From an uncultured Duncaniella sp. (lineage in GTDB: Bacteria; Bacteroidota; Bacteroidia; Bacteroidales; Muribaculaceae), in assembly GCA_910578615.1 (NCBI GenBank), contig CAJTRI010000016.1:1-64000 (forward strand): 64,000 nt of DNA, in the 5' to 3' direction. Below the pieces are notes generated by a model, which worked only from the letters and a program-made list of their open reading frames with translations, was not told the DNA's origin and did no database searches. How positions within the stretch are numbered: position 1 is the first letter of the stretch; every line of letters begins with the position of its first letter. The translations under genes were made by a program, and so were the position numbers. Positions 1 to 8,731 of this stretch are shown in pieces.

Positions 1-526
1 AGATGGCTCCTACCGCCCGATCCCTGCAAAAGTCCCTTCCATGCGGGCGCCTGACACGCAGGCTTGTCCGTAGCCCGGACAGTCCCCCCCTGACCGCCAC
101 GCCGTGCCGATCCTGCCACGCATGTCGTCCAGTCCGCAGGTATCGGCGCATCCCGCATAATACCGTTATCCTATCGCAGACAGTATCTGTCTGGCTCATT
201 CACGCACTCTCGCAGCCTAATGTGTAGCGACATTTTATAGAGTGTTATCCCTTGCCTGTCATGGCCCGGCGGTACGCACCCGGTATCACCGTCTCTCACA
301 GACAGCCGCAAGTGCCCCCGGAGTGTATGGAAGAGGATGTCCAGTGGTTTCCCAGAGGCTTGGTGCAGGATACGAGACTGTACGAGGTGCTTTTCATCGA
401 AGCTATTGACCACCACCACACCATATCTTGTCTTTCAATACAGATGGCGGTTCTGTGATTGAGAATGCAATTCAACCCTTTTGTCTCATCGGGAGTATTA
501 TTCCAGTCCGGCCTTATGGTATGTCT

Positions 527-555
527 CGGGCCACGGGAGGCCCGGCTATTTTTTT
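527..555 (+). terminator. intrinsic terminator
   Basis: A six-base-pair GC stem (CGGGCC at 527-532, GGCCCG at 539-544) is followed after a few bases by a run of T at 548-555. It would end a rightward transcript entering from the left edge, and it separates that transcript from the lpxD operon. Confidence 0.7.
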
Positions 556-586
556 GTTGGAGTTCTGAAAATTTATTGTAACTTTG
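553..586 (+). promoter_or_regulatory. promoter of the lpxD operon
   Basis: TAACTTTG at 579-586 matches the Bacteroidetes -7 consensus TAnnTTTG. A TTTG at 553-556 could be the -33 box, but the spacing of 22 is slightly long. Transcription would start near 592, giving a leader of about 75 nt before the ATG at 667. Confidence 0.6.
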
Positions 587-666
587 CATTGTAATTGGCT
601 AAATATATCTTTTTCAGCCGTTGCATAATTATAACCATTGAAAATTCAGTTCACCCTATTATATTG

Positions 667-1689
667 ATGGAACTTACAGCGTCGCAGCTTGCAGCTCTGA
701 TAGGAGGCGAGGTGGATGGTGACGGAGATGTAACCGTCGGCACCTTTGCCAAAATAGAGGAGGGACACCCCGGTGCTCTCTCTTTTCTTGCGAATCCGAA
801 GTACACCCATTTCATTTATGAGACGAAGTCGTCGGTTGTGCTGGTGAAGCGTGATTTTGTGGCGGAGCGCGAGATTGCGGCCACTCTTATAAGGGTGGAT
901 GACCCGTATGCCACAATTGCCAAACTCCTTGAAATGGTGAGCGAGATGACCAAAGTCCAGAAGAGGGGTGTAGAGCAGCCTTCGTTTGTGGCCGAGGGGG
1001 TCGAGATTCCCGAGGACGCCTATGTCGGGGCTTTTGCCTATATCGGTGCCGGCGCGGTGATAGGGCGTGGCGCCAAGATATATCCTCAGACCTATGTCGG
1101 GGCCAATTGTTCTGTCGGAGAGGATACAGTCCTTTATCCGGGGGTGAAGGTATATGACGGCTGTGTCATAGGAAACCGTTGTATAATCCATTCGGGAGCA
1201 GTGATAGGTTCTGACGGATTTGGTTTCGCTCCTGTCGACGGCCACTATGAGAAGATTCCACAGACAGGAAATGTCGTTGTGGCCGATGATGTGGAGATAG
1301 GAGCAAATACGACCGTTGATCGCGCCATGATGGGTTCGACCCGTATAGGTGAGGGCGTGAAGCTCGACAACCTTATCCAAGTGGCCCATAACTGTGTGAT
1401 CGGCGACCATACTGTCATGGCCGCGCAGGCCGGTGTGGCCGGTTCGGCCAAAATAGGCAAGCACTGTATGGTGGGCGGACAGGTGGGCTTTGTCGGGCAC
1501 ATCACAATCGGAGACGGTACCCTTATCGGCGCGCAGGCCGGTGTCAGCAAGGGAACTGAGCCGGGTGCCCGGATAATGGGTTCTCCGGCTGTCGATATGG
1601 GGGAATATGCACGCGGACTCGTGTATCAGAAGCGTATCCCCAAAATGATGGAGCAGATCAAGGAGCTTGAAAAAAGAACAAAAAAATAA
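667..1689 (+). CDS. lpxD: UDP-3-O-acylglucosamine N-acyltransferase LpxD
   Basis: This cytoplasmic enzyme adds the N-linked hydroxyacyl chain in the third step of lipid A synthesis. The protein of 340 residues starts [14 protein letters not shown], the usual LpxD N-terminus (uridine-binding domain). A long left-handed beta-helix of hexapeptide repeats ([16 protein letters not shown] and similar) follows from about residue 100. The active-site histidine region is seen in [13 protein letters not shown]. An in-frame upstream TTG at 595 would add 24 unrelated residues overlapping the promoter, so I chose the ATG at 667. It is the first gene of lpxD-lpxC/fabZ-lpxA, with 8- and 12-base gaps. Confidence 0.95.
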   Translation: MELTASQLAALIGGEVDGDGDVTVGTFAKIEEGHPGALSFLANPKYTHFIYETKSSVVLVKRDFVAEREIAATLIRVDDPYATIAKLLEMVSEMTKVQKRGVEQPSFVAEGVEIPEDAYVGAFAYIGAGAVIGRGAKIYPQTYVGANCSVGEDTVLYPGVKVYDGCVIGNRCIIHSGAVIGSDGFGFAPVDGHYEKIPQTGNVVVADDVEIGANTTVDRAMMGSTRIGEGVKLDNLIQVAHNCVIGDHTVMAAQAGVAGSAKIGKHCMVGGQVGFVGHITIGDGTLIGAQAGVSKGTEPGARIMGSPAVDMGEYARGLVYQKRIPKMMEQIKELEKRTKK

Positions 1690-1697
1690 AGAAATAT

Positions 1698-3080
1698 ATG
1701 AATCAGAAAACTATAAGCGGCGAGTTCTCGTTCACAGGCAAGGGGCTGCATACGGGTCTTGAAGTGACGGCTCGTTTCCTCCCGGCTCCCGAGAACCATG
1801 GTTACAAAATCAAGCGTGTGGATATCGAGGGAGAACCTGTGATAGACGCTCTTGCCGAGAATGTAGTAGCTACCAACCGTGGGACGGTCATCGCCAAAGG
1901 GGATGTCCGTGTGTCAACGATAGAGCATGCCATGGCCGCTCTTTATGCCGCAGGGATAGACAACTGCCTCATCGAGGTCAACGCTCCCGAACTTCCTATC
2001 CTTGACGGAAGTGCCAAGCTTTATTGTGATGCGATAGCGGCAACAGGAGTTGTGGAACAGAAGGCTGACAAGGATTTCTATTATGTGAAGCAGCGTATCG
2101 AGGTGCGTGACGAGGCTACCGGCTCGTCCATCATAGTGCTTCCCGACGATGACTTCTCGCTTGATGTCAAGATTGATTTCCAGTCCAAGGTGCTCAACAA
2201 CCAGTTTGCCTCTCTGGAACGGGTGGAGGATTTTCCCGCCGACATTGCCGCAAGCCGCACGTTTGTCTTTGTGCGCGAGATAGAGCCTCTCGTGACCAAC
2301 AATCTCATCAAGGGTGGAGATCTTGACAATGCCATAGTCATATATGATACCCCTATGCAGCAGGCAGAGCTTGACCGTCTGGCCGACCTCATGGGTGTGC
2401 CACGCAAGGATGTGAGCGATCTCGGGTATCTCAACAATATACCTCTCACGTCAGAGAACGAGCCTGCACGCCATAAGCTCCTCGACCTCATCGGTGATAT
2501 AGCCCTTATAGGCCGTCCCCTTAAAGGCCGCGTCATAGCCACACGTCCCGGGCATTCCATCAATACTGCCTTTGCCAAAAAGATCCGTAAGGAAATCAAG
2601 CATCAGGAGGTACAGGCCCCTGTCTATAATCCCAATAAGGAGCCTCTGATGGATAACCTGCGTATACGAGAGCTTCTGCCCCACCGCTATCCGTTCCTTC
2701 TTGTTGACAAGATTATAGAGAAGGGGTCTAACTATATAGTGGGAGTGAAGAATATCACGTCCAACGAGCCTTTCTTCCAAGGACACTTCCCACAGGAGCC
2801 TGTGCTTCCGGGCGTGCTCCAAATAGAGGCCATGGCCCAGACGGGCGGAATCCTCGTGCTCTCAGGTCTTGAGAATCCTGAGCTTTACAGCACATATTTC
2901 ATGAAGATAGACAATGTCAAGTTCCGCCAGAAGGTGGTTCCCGGTGACACCCTTGTCTTCCATGTATCGTTTATGACCGAACTGCGCCGAGGATGTGCCA
3001 TGATGAAGGGTTATGCCTTCGTGGGCGAGAAGATTGTCACCGAGTGTGAGTTTATGGCCCAAATAATCAAAAACAAGTAA
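1698..3080 (+). CDS. lpxC/fabZ: bifunctional LpxC deacetylase / FabZ dehydratase
   Basis: Natural fusion of two enzymes. Residues 1 to about 305 are UDP-3-O-acyl-GlcNAc deacetylase (LpxC), the committed zinc-dependent step of lipid A synthesis, with the zinc-site sequence STIEHAMAAL. Residues from about 315 to 460 are the hot-dog 3-hydroxyacyl-ACP dehydratase FabZ, with LLPHRYPFLLVDKI and the catalytic GHFPQEPVLPGVLQIEAMAQ. The fusion is characteristic of Bacteroidetes, and 460 residues is the normal length. It lies between lpxD and lpxA in one operon, so hydroxyacyl supply and deacetylation are made as one polypeptide. Confidence 0.96.
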   Translation: MNQKTISGEFSFTGKGLHTGLEVTARFLPAPENHGYKIKRVDIEGEPVIDALAENVVATNRGTVIAKGDVRVSTIEHAMAALYAAGIDNCLIEVNAPELPILDGSAKLYCDAIAATGVVEQKADKDFYYVKQRIEVRDEATGSSIIVLPDDDFSLDVKIDFQSKVLNNQFASLERVEDFPADIAASRTFVFVREIEPLVTNNLIKGGDLDNAIVIYDTPMQQAELDRLADLMGVPRKDVSDLGYLNNIPLTSENEPARHKLLDLIGDIALIGRPLKGRVIATRPGHSINTAFAKKIRKEIKHQEVQAPVYNPNKEPLMDNLRIRELLPHRYPFLLVDKIIEKGSNYIVGVKNITSNEPFFQGHFPQEPVLPGVLQIEAMAQTGGILVLSGLENPELYSTYFMKIDNVKFRQKVVPGDTLVFHVSFMTELRRGCAMMKGYAFVGEKIVTECEFMAQIIKNK

Positions 3081-3092
3081 CAGATATCGAGC

Positions 3093-3869
3093 ATGAACCA
3101 GCCTTTATCATACATACATCCCGATGCCAGAATCCATCCGTCGGTGGTTATCGATCCGTTCGTGACCATTGCCGGTAATGTGGAGATAGGCGAGGGTACC
3201 CACATCATGTCTCACGCGTGCATCATGGACGGTGCGCGTATAGGCAAGAACTGTACCATCCACCCGGGAGCCGTTGTCTCGGGCACTCCGCAGGATCTCA
3301 AATTCTGCGGGGAGGAGACGGTAGCCATCATCGGGGACAATACGGTGATTCGCGAATGTGTGACAGTGCATCGCGGCACAGCCTCGAAAGGGAAGACCGT
3401 CGTGGGTTCCAACTGTCTCATCATGGCTTACTGCCATGTCGCACATGACTGTGTCGTGGGCAACAATGTCATAATGTCAAATGCGGTGCAACTGGCCGGA
3501 GAGGTGGTGGTAGACGACTTTGCCGTCATAGGCGGCGGCGGTCTCATCCACCAGTTCTGCCATATAGGCGCTCATGTGATGCTCCAAGGCGGCGCGCTTG
3601 TCAACAAGGACATTCCTCCCTATATCAAGGCCGGACGCGAGCCGATAGCCTTTGCGGGTGTCAATTCCATCGGTCTGCGCCGTCGAGGGTTCAGCAACGA
3701 GGCCATACGCGACATTCAAGAGATCTATCGTTATCTCTATCTCTCGGGATTGAACAACTCTGATGCCATCGCGCGCATAGAGGCCGAGCTTCCCGCCTCG
3801 AAGGAGCGTGACGAGATCATCCTCTTCGTGCGCAATTCCAACCGTGGCATTGTCCGCGGTTATGTCTGA
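3093..3869 (+). CDS. lpxA: UDP-N-acetylglucosamine acyltransferase LpxA
   Basis: First enzyme of lipid A synthesis: it transfers a hydroxyacyl chain from ACP to UDP-GlcNAc in the cytoplasm. The protein has 258 residues, the usual length. The N-terminal part is a hexapeptide left-handed helix (IHPSVVIDPFVTIAGNVEIG). The conserved CHVAHDCVVGNNV segment holds the catalytic histidine, and GVNSIGLRRRGFS begins the helical C-terminal domain. It follows lpxC/fabZ by 12 bases and is the third gene of the operon. Confidence 0.96.
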   Translation: MNQPLSYIHPDARIHPSVVIDPFVTIAGNVEIGEGTHIMSHACIMDGARIGKNCTIHPGAVVSGTPQDLKFCGEETVAIIGDNTVIRECVTVHRGTASKGKTVVGSNCLIMAYCHVAHDCVVGNNVIMSNAVQLAGEVVVDDFAVIGGGGLIHQFCHIGAHVMLQGGALVNKDIPPYIKAGREPIAFAGVNSIGLRRRGFSNEAIRDIQEIYRYLYLSGLNNSDAIARIEAELPASKERDEIILFVRNSNRGIVRGYV

Positions 3870-3887
3870 CGACATATAGATACCGCT

Positions 3888-4856
3888 ATGCGGAAGCTGT
3901 CAGTCTTCCTGCTGCTCACGGGCATCTCCGTATCCGGCTTTTCGGACACGGAGATGCCCGTGGCCGGTAAGAGCGGTGCCGGTCTGGCCGAGGTACTGAG
4001 GTGTTATGGTGCGCCCCGGCGCCTTGCAGAGCTTTCGGAGCTGGATTTCACAATGACAGACCATTTTACGGGCACGCAGGTTACCGTAGAGGGAGGGAGG
4101 CTTCCAGAGGGATACTCGGCCTCGGGGCTGGTGTGTCCCGAGTGGTGGAAGGAACTTGACGTTTACGGTGATACCGTCTGGCGTGACCTTGCCAATTATT
4201 ATCCGGCCTCGGAGGATGTGAGGCGTCATCGTGCCGACCGTCCGCCGGGCGATGTCGTTACCCCGACGTTTGAGGCACCGTCATGGCGTGCAGGTATAGG
4301 GCGGCTCGGCAGTATCGATACGGAGTTCTATGAGCCACCTGCCTCACTGCGCGGGCGTCTGGCCCGAACCTATTTCTATATGACTGTAATGTATCCACAG
4401 GGTATAATGCGTCCGAGAGCATATACAATGTTTACGGGAGCTTCTTATCCCGGGCTTACGGTATATGGAAGGGAGCTTCTGATGAAATGGCATCGCGAGG
4501 CGGCTCCTGACCGTGAGGAGAAGGAGCTTAACGAGATGATGAGGAGGTTTCAGGGCAACAGCAACCCGTTTGTGGACAATCCGTCTTTTGCGGAATATCT
4601 ATGGGGAGAGAAGGCAGGAGAGGTATATGCCGAGGAGGGGAAGCCTGTCCCGTTGCATTCTACCTACCGCCTTGCTGACGATATATGGCTGACTACACCT
4701 TCCGCTCCGTCGGATGCCTTATGGAGTATTGACGGCGTGGCGGTGACGGGTGAACGCGTCGCGGCAAAGTCGGTAGGGGCAGGGGAGCATGATGTAGAGT
4801 TTTATTCACCTCTTGCCGGTATGAGTGGCCGTGTGATGATAAAGATAGTGCCATGA
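3888..4856 (+). CDS. endonuclease I-fold secreted protein, active-site residues lost
   Basis: 322 residues with a signal peptide (about 1-19). The middle matches the bacterial endonuclease I (EndA/Vvn) family: GKSGAGL at 27-33, ARTYFYM at 159-165, LLMKWHRE and FQGNSNPFVDNPSFAEYLWG up to about residue 240. Active members carry the pair Glu-His in an EHSFPKSWW-type motif and a metal-binding Asn in a VNNRRSN-type motif. Here these read SGLVCPEWW (79-87) and VRRHRAD (111-117), so the Glu, His and Asn are all replaced. It is probably not a nuclease; it may bind nucleic acid or play a structural role (inference). About 80 extra residues form a beta-rich tail. It lies 18 bases after lpxA and overlaps the next gene by 4 bases. 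Confidence 0.75.
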   Translation: MRKLSVFLLLTGISVSGFSDTEMPVAGKSGAGLAEVLRCYGAPRRLAELSELDFTMTDHFTGTQVTVEGGRLPEGYSASGLVCPEWWKELDVYGDTVWRDLANYYPASEDVRRHRADRPPGDVVTPTFEAPSWRAGIGRLGSIDTEFYEPPASLRGRLARTYFYMTVMYPQGIMRPRAYTMFTGASYPGLTVYGRELLMKWHREAAPDREEKELNEMMRRFQGNSNPFVDNPSFAEYLWGEKAGEVYAEEGKPVPLHSTYRLADDIWLTTPSAPSDALWSIDGVAVTGERVAAKSVGAGEHDVEFYSPLAGMSGRVMIKIVP

Positions 4857-5311
4857 GACTGAAAAGACTGATATGTGGCGTGATGGTGATGGCGGCCTTA
4901 GGTGCGTGTGGCTCCATGGAGGGGCATCGTGATGACCCGAAGGAGCCGCCGAGAGATAATGAGCGCCCGGATGTGGAGGACAACCGTCAGTTCGGGCCAG
5001 AGCTGAAAGACGGTGTGTGGCGGCTGACGGGGCCGCGTGTCTGCCTTAGGTATGACAGAGGGGGCGTGATGTTTCTGACAGACGGTTCAGGTGCGGTGAG
5101 GATTATTGACCTTGACGGAGCGGCGGATGTATCGTTTGTACATTCGGGGATGCATCCAGACTCTACCCTTCTGGCGCCACGGCTGGAAATCAACGGTAAA
5201 TGTGTCGATATAGTGGAAGCGCGGATGATGGGGCGTAGCCGTGAGACTGAATGGATGCGCGTAACAGCCGCGGACAGTGCGATGTATGTCGTTGTAATAC
5301 CGTCAAGATAG
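4853..5311 (+). CDS. small lipoprotein of unknown function
   Basis: 152 residues starting with a lipoprotein signal (MRLKRLICGVMVMAALGAC), with Cys at residue 19 as the lipidation site, so it is membrane-anchored outside the cytoplasm. The linker after the Cys is charged (residues 20-50). The remainder is beta-rich and resembles no family I know. Its ATG overlaps the stop of the endonuclease I-like gene (ATGA), which suggests translational coupling and joint function. It is the last gene before a region with hairpins and the convergent smpB. Confidence 0.7.
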   Translation: MRLKRLICGVMVMAALGACGSMEGHRDDPKEPPRDNERPDVEDNRQFGPELKDGVWRLTGPRVCLRYDRGGVMFLTDGSGAVRIIDLDGAADVSFVHSGMHPDSTLLAPRLEINGKCVDIVEARMMGRSRETEWMRVTAADSAMYVVVIPSR

Positions 5312-5628
5312 GGATGTATATCCGAATATTATCACGTAATCTTCGGGGACGATGTTTTAAAACATAAATTTCTCTGACGGGATAGATTTTTCCAAGAGGG
5401 CGGCTCTTTTACCGTTTCTGGGAGTCGGCGTATTCCCGACCGGGTGTGCGCCATTTATGAGCAGATATGGGTAGGGGGCTACATGGTGCGAAGGCCGACA
5501 AGGTAATTGCCGTATGAAGTATCCGGGAGATATCCCAGAGTTAGATAGACGAAGCGGGGGGAGACATGTCTGTTGTTGACTTGTCTCCCCCGTGAGCCGA
5601 TATTACGGGTTGGGATGAGTTGTGCAGG
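5312..5628. other. intergenic region between convergent gene groups
   Basis: It holds no gene. Small hairpins are visible: AAGAG/CTCTT at 5394-5408 followed by TT (a weak end for the rightward lpx operon), one around 5420-5440, and a strong stem at 5557-5591 listed separately. I see no tRNA or riboswitch. Confidence 0.5.
5557..5591 (-). terminator. hairpin, probable smpB transcript end
   Basis: A ten-base-pair perfect stem, GGGGGAGACA at 5557-5566 with TGTCTCCCCC at 5582-5591, lies 38 bases after the smpB stop. There is no long T run on either side, so it may be a stabilising 3' end rather than a classical terminator. Confidence 0.5.
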
Positions 5629-6081
5629 TTACTTCTGCATGATGCGGGCCATAGCGCGCTTGTCCTCGCGTTCCTTGATGGACTGGCGCTTGTCGTATTC
5701 CTTCTTGCCTCGGGCTATGCCGATGACGAGCTTTGCCAATCCACGGTCGTTGATGAACATTCGAAGCGGGACTATGGTGAAGCCGGCTTCTTTGCCAGAC
5801 TTTTCGATTTTTGCAATCTCCTTGCGGTTGAGAAGTAGTTTGCGGTCGCGACGTGCCACATGATTGTTGTATGAGCCGTAGAAATATTCGGCTATGTACA
5901 TGTTCTTGACCCATACCTCGCCGTTGTCAACATAGCAGAACGAGTCGGTCAGGGATGCCTTTCCGTCGCGAATGGACTTTATCTCGGTGCCGGTGAGTAC
6001 GATACCGGCCGTATAGGTGTCACCTATGGCGAAGTCATAGGTGGCGCGTTTGTTCTTTATATTGATTTCTTTTGTTGACAT
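5629..6081 (-). CDS. smpB: SsrA-binding protein SmpB
   Basis: RNA-binding partner of tmRNA in trans-translation, which rescues stalled ribosomes. The 150-residue protein contains KNKRATYDF near its start, the [18 protein letters not shown] barrel segment and a basic C-terminal tail ([20 protein letters not shown]) that inserts into the ribosomal mRNA channel. I chose the ATG at 6081 because the sequence from [10 protein letters not shown] onward fits the family and leaves 7 bases to the upstream gene. The longer start at 6117 would overlap that gene and add a serine-rich stretch. No tmRNA gene is in the window. Confidence 0.93.
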   Translation of the reverse strand: MSTKEINIKNKRATYDFAIGDTYTAGIVLTGTEIKSIRDGKASLTDSFCYVDNGEVWVKNMYIAEYFYGSYNNHVARRDRKLLLNRKEIAKIEKSGKEAGFTIVPLRMFINDRGLAKLVIGIARGKKEYDKRQSIKEREDKRAMARIMQK

Positions 6082-6088
6082 GACTGTG

Positions 6089-6634
6089 TCAGAAGATGAG
6101 GTTGAAGAGGAATTCAAACATATATTTCGGGGCCAGTACGCCGAGAATGGCGAGAATCATGAAAAGGCCTGTCTGTTGGGGCTTGATGTTCATATAGTCT
6201 GCTCCTTTCCACTGTACGATGGCCACATAGAAGGGCAGGAAAAACAGCTGTACGAACGGGATTGAAAGACCGTTGAGGATGATGGTGATGAGGGCCAGCA
6301 ACCCGAGGGTGTATAGCACGAACGTGTGGCAGCGGTCTTCGTCATATTTTTTGTCAAGCATCGGCTCTATGAAGAGGGAGAGCATGAATGTGGAGAAGAA
6401 ATAGCTGACAAGGTATGCGGCGAAGGTCACCACCATTTCCATAAACAGTTTTATGAAGGCTGTGTGTTCGTCGTATAGGGCGTTGAAAAACACGCTTGCC
6501 GACGCCAAGGCAATCAGAGGGTAGAATCCGGCGGAGGCTATTCGTGAGGGCGGGATGTCTGCTTTCTCGATATCCTCCCATCCGTGGCCCGGAGATAGAA
6601 TGAGTTGGAAAAGATATTTCAGATATTTGCTCAT
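6089..6634 (-). CDS. Yip1-like integral membrane protein
   Basis: 181 residues with about five hydrophobic membrane segments and a short cytoplasmic N-terminus ([19 protein letters not shown]). This is the form of small Yip1-domain proteins common beside smpB in Bacteroidales; the role is unknown. The first in-frame codon is a TTG at 6643 inside the promoter box, so I chose the ATG at 6634. It is 7 bases upstream of smpB, and the two are probably cotranscribed. Confidence 0.7.
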   Translation of the reverse strand: MSKYLKYLFQLILSPGHGWEDIEKADIPPSRIASAGFYPLIALASASVFFNALYDEHTAFIKLFMEMVVTFAAYLVSYFFSTFMLSLFIEPMLDKKYDEDRCHTFVLYTLGLLALITIILNGLSIPFVQLFFLPFYVAIVQWKGADYMNIKPQQTGLFMILAILGVLAPKYMFEFLFNLIF

Positions 6635-6640
6635 AGAATG

Positions 6641-6648
6641 CAAAATTA
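6641..6648 (-). promoter_or_regulatory. -7 box of the Yip1-like gene and smpB
   Basis: Read leftward, this is TAATTTTG, a full match to TAnnTTTG. It ends 6 bases before the ATG at 6634, so the mRNA would have almost no 5' leader. No clear -33 TTTG is visible. Confidence 0.5.
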
Positions 6649-6772
6649 CCTATAAATAACGCTATGTGGGAATCTTGGTATGATAAAATAAGGTATTATT
6701 ATGTTATTTTAACGAAACAGGTAGTAATATGCAGACTGTGACAATCGTTAGACTGGAAAATATTATCAGCTA

Positions 6773-7393
6773 ATGAATGTATTGAAGGTATTTGCGATAT
6801 TTCTTGTGACAGCGGCTTTCTCTATGGTTTTTCCTTCGTGTGGGGATGACACTCAGGGGAGAATATATTCGGAGGTGAGGTCGGTCAACAAGCTTCAACT
6901 CTCCCGGATGACTATCTCGAAGCTTGCAACGATTAACGACCTCAGGCTTGACGAGGCCGAGAATATCAAGCAGACTATCGCCGCCCTCGGTGACGCCGTT
7001 AAGGTGGGGAGCCGTGTGGGTGCTTATTCCTATGACACGTATATGACGGCATTTGTGGATCTGTCGGCGCTCGGCCCGCAGGATGTGAGGATAGACAAGG
7101 AGGCCGGGACAATAACGATAGACCTTCCGCCTATACAGACCGAGTTTTCAGGCCGGGATATGGGGATAAAGGAGGTACATTACCGTGTGACAGGTCTTCG
7201 CAGCCAGATTGACGCCCGCGAACGTGCGGAAATCAAGGAGCGCATGAATGCCGCCATCAAGAAGGAGGTGGAAGAAAAACCTTTCTTTAGAGACCGCCTC
7301 GTCAATTCGGCCCGGTCGAAAGCGCAGATGTTTTTCTCGTCCCTGCTTTCCGGCGAGGAGGGATATAAGGTAATTGTTAATTTTAAGAACTGA
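6773..7393 (+). CDS. DUF4230 family lipoprotein
   Basis: 206 residues. The N-terminus is hydrophobic and ends in FPSCGDD, a lipoprotein-like signal with Cys near residue 23. The body fits DUF4230: a beta-rich segment with VGAYSYDTYMTAFVDLSALG and DLPPIQTEFSG, followed by a charged helix (ERAEIKERMNAAIKKEVEEK). The function of the family is not known to me. It is followed after 2 bases by a second protein of the same kind, so the pair is an operon and possibly a heteromer (inference). Confidence 0.65.
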   Translation: MNVLKVFAIFLVTAAFSMVFPSCGDDTQGRIYSEVRSVNKLQLSRMTISKLATINDLRLDEAENIKQTIAALGDAVKVGSRVGAYSYDTYMTAFVDLSALGPQDVRIDKEAGTITIDLPPIQTEFSGRDMGIKEVHYRVTGLRSQIDARERAEIKERMNAAIKKEVEEKPFFRDRLVNSARSKAQMFFSSLLSGEEGYKVIVNFKN

Positions 7394-7395
7394 CT

Positions 7396-8007
7396 ATGAA
7401 GACAATGGCCAGAATCCAGATACTGTTTGTCGTACTTCTCCTCCTTGCGGCGGGAGGGGCGGCAGTCTGGTATTATTTCCTTCCGTCCAAGTCACGCGTG
7501 GAGATGCACGACGCCACATTGAAGGAGGTGAAGGAGATAGTGAGACTATGCACCGTCGAGATATATGAGGAGGTGCCCGTAAAGGGGCATGTCGGAAGTC
7601 GCAATCTCGTGGCCCGCGAGGTGCTGGTGGGCAATATATCGTTTGACCTTGACGGGCTTAGGCTTGAAAACAATGGAGATACCGTCCATGTCACCCTTCC
7701 GCGCGAGATAGTGGAGGTATACGAGAGCACCGGGCCGGAGTCATACACTGTCATAGACACATGGAATGACAATCTTTTTGAGAGTGCCAATATAACCACG
7801 GCTGAGGAAAACCGCATGAAGCAACTTATTCTCGAAAAGTTTGTCAAGGCTGTCTATGCCAAGGGGTATGTGAGACGAGCGAGGGCTGAGGCCGTGGCCA
7901 ATCTTACCTCTCTGCTTTCCGCGTTTACAGGGAAGACTGTCGTGGTCACCGACCCAGCTCCTAACGGATACCAGACGGCTAAGAGGGAAAATAATTTGCC
8001 GCGTTGA
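7396..8007 (+). CDS. second DUF4230-like membrane-anchored protein
   Basis: 203 residues with one N-terminal membrane segment (about 5-26, LFVVLLLLAAGGAAVWYYF) and no lipobox. The outer domain has the same outline as the gene before it: a strand-rich middle (NISFDLDGLRL, DTVHVTLPREIVEVYES) and a helical end with many Lys and Arg. It begins 2 bases after the first gene's stop. The promoter of the next gene lies in its final codons, so the next gene is transcribed separately. Confidence 0.6.
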   Translation: MKTMARIQILFVVLLLLAAGGAAVWYYFLPSKSRVEMHDATLKEVKEIVRLCTVEIYEEVPVKGHVGSRNLVAREVLVGNISFDLDGLRLENNGDTVHVTLPREIVEVYESTGPESYTVIDTWNDNLFESANITTAEENRMKQLILEKFVKAVYAKGYVRRARAEAVANLTSLLSAFTGKTVVVTDPAPNGYQTAKRENNLPR

Positions 8008-8026
8008 TAAAATTTGATTACTTTTG
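7995..8026 (+). promoter_or_regulatory. promoter of the DUF3127 gene
   Basis: TTTG at 7995-7998, a 20-base spacer and TACTTTTG at 8019-8026 match both Bacteroidetes promoter boxes exactly. The start point would be near 8032, leaving a leader of about 65 nt that contains a small hairpin. Confidence 0.8.
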
Positions 8027-8098
8027 TAAGTTGGAAGACGGCTCATAAAGCCGGAGTTTTTCCACTTTTGCAGAAAAAAACGAAACAAATATACCTAT

Positions 8099-8527
8099 AT
8101 GGAAATTACAGGAAAAATCATAGCGGCTCTCCCCGAAGTGGGTGGAACCTCGGCAAAGGGCAATGCATGGAAGAAGCGCGACTATGTGCTTGAAACCATG
8201 GAGACCTACCCCAAGAAAGTGGCTTTCAACTTTTTCGGTGACCGTGTCGACCAGTATCCCTTACAGGTGGGCCAGGTAGTGAAAATCAGCTTTGACATCG
8301 ACAGCCGTGAGTACAACGGCCGCTGGTATGTGGATATCCGCGCATGGAAGGCCGAGGCGCCTGATGCAGCTCCCGCTATGCAGGCTCCCGGTTATGCAGC
8401 ACCTGCCGCACCCGCCGCTGCTCCGTCTTATGGCCCTGCCACACAGATGCCCGGCGGTTATGCCGCTCCTGCCGCTCCTCCGAAGGTAGACCTTGCTCCC
8501 GATCCTACAGACGATCTTCCTTTCTAA
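8099..8527 (+). CDS. DUF3127 protein (OB-fold, probable DNA binding)
   Basis: 142 residues. Residues 1-90 match DUF3127, a Bacteroidetes family related to single-stranded-DNA-binding folds: MEITGKIIAALPEVGGTS, GNAWKKRDYVLET and NGRWYVDIRAWK. The tail is a flexible Ala/Pro/Gly-rich linker ending in the acidic tip DDLPF. That ending resembles the C-terminal tip of single-stranded-DNA-binding proteins, which recruits replication and repair partners (inference from similarity). It is transcribed alone from its own promoter and ends before a strong terminator. Confidence 0.8.
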   Translation: MEITGKIIAALPEVGGTSAKGNAWKKRDYVLETMETYPKKVAFNFFGDRVDQYPLQVGQVVKISFDIDSREYNGRWYVDIRAWKAEAPDAAPAMQAPGYAAPAAPAAAPSYGPATQMPGGYAAPAAPPKVDLAPDPTDDLPF

Positions 8528-8654
8528 GGAGCTATCCCGGGGAGGCTCCCTCCTACAAGACTTATGAATGATGGTCGGATATGCTGACAAATGCATGTCC
8601 GGCCCTAATTTTTATGTTAGGGGTGTGTTAGGAATATAATCCTCCGTATAAAAG

Positions 8655-8698
8655 AATCACCATGACCTCATATGATATGCGGTCATGGTGATTTTTTT
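8655..8698 (+). terminator. terminator between convergent genes
   Basis: A perfect 12- to 13-base-pair stem (8655-8667 with 8681-8693; core CACCATGACC) and a 13-base loop run directly into a T tract at 8692-8698. Leftward it is followed by a weaker T-rich sequence, so it may serve both neighbours. Confidence 0.85.
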
Positions 8699-8731
8699 GG
8701 ACAGATTTCCCTTTCTGGAAGGGAAAGAGTG

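Larger units (their letters stand above)
1..666. other. gene-free stretch upstream of lpxD
   Basis: No convincing protein-coding frame is visible. The short open frames have arginine- and proline-rich or otherwise unnatural compositions and no family motif. Bases 1-180 are C-rich and hold small hairpins, for example GCCTG/CAGGC near 49-64 and GTCCG/CGGAC near 67-81. A rightward intrinsic terminator lies at 527-555, followed by a promoter for lpxD. The terminator means that something is transcribed rightward before it: the tail of a gene outside the window, or an untranslated RNA. I cannot decide which. Confidence 0.5.

Noticed and set aside
1..227. 74-residue open frame at the left edge
   Set aside because: It is rich in Arg, Pro and Cys with no signal or domain and no promoter; it is more likely to be non-coding.
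646..1500. Long open frame on the minus strand within lpxD (284 codons)
   Set aside because: It is a shadow of lpxD; the composition is unnatural and no motif is present, while the plus strand has clear LpxD features.
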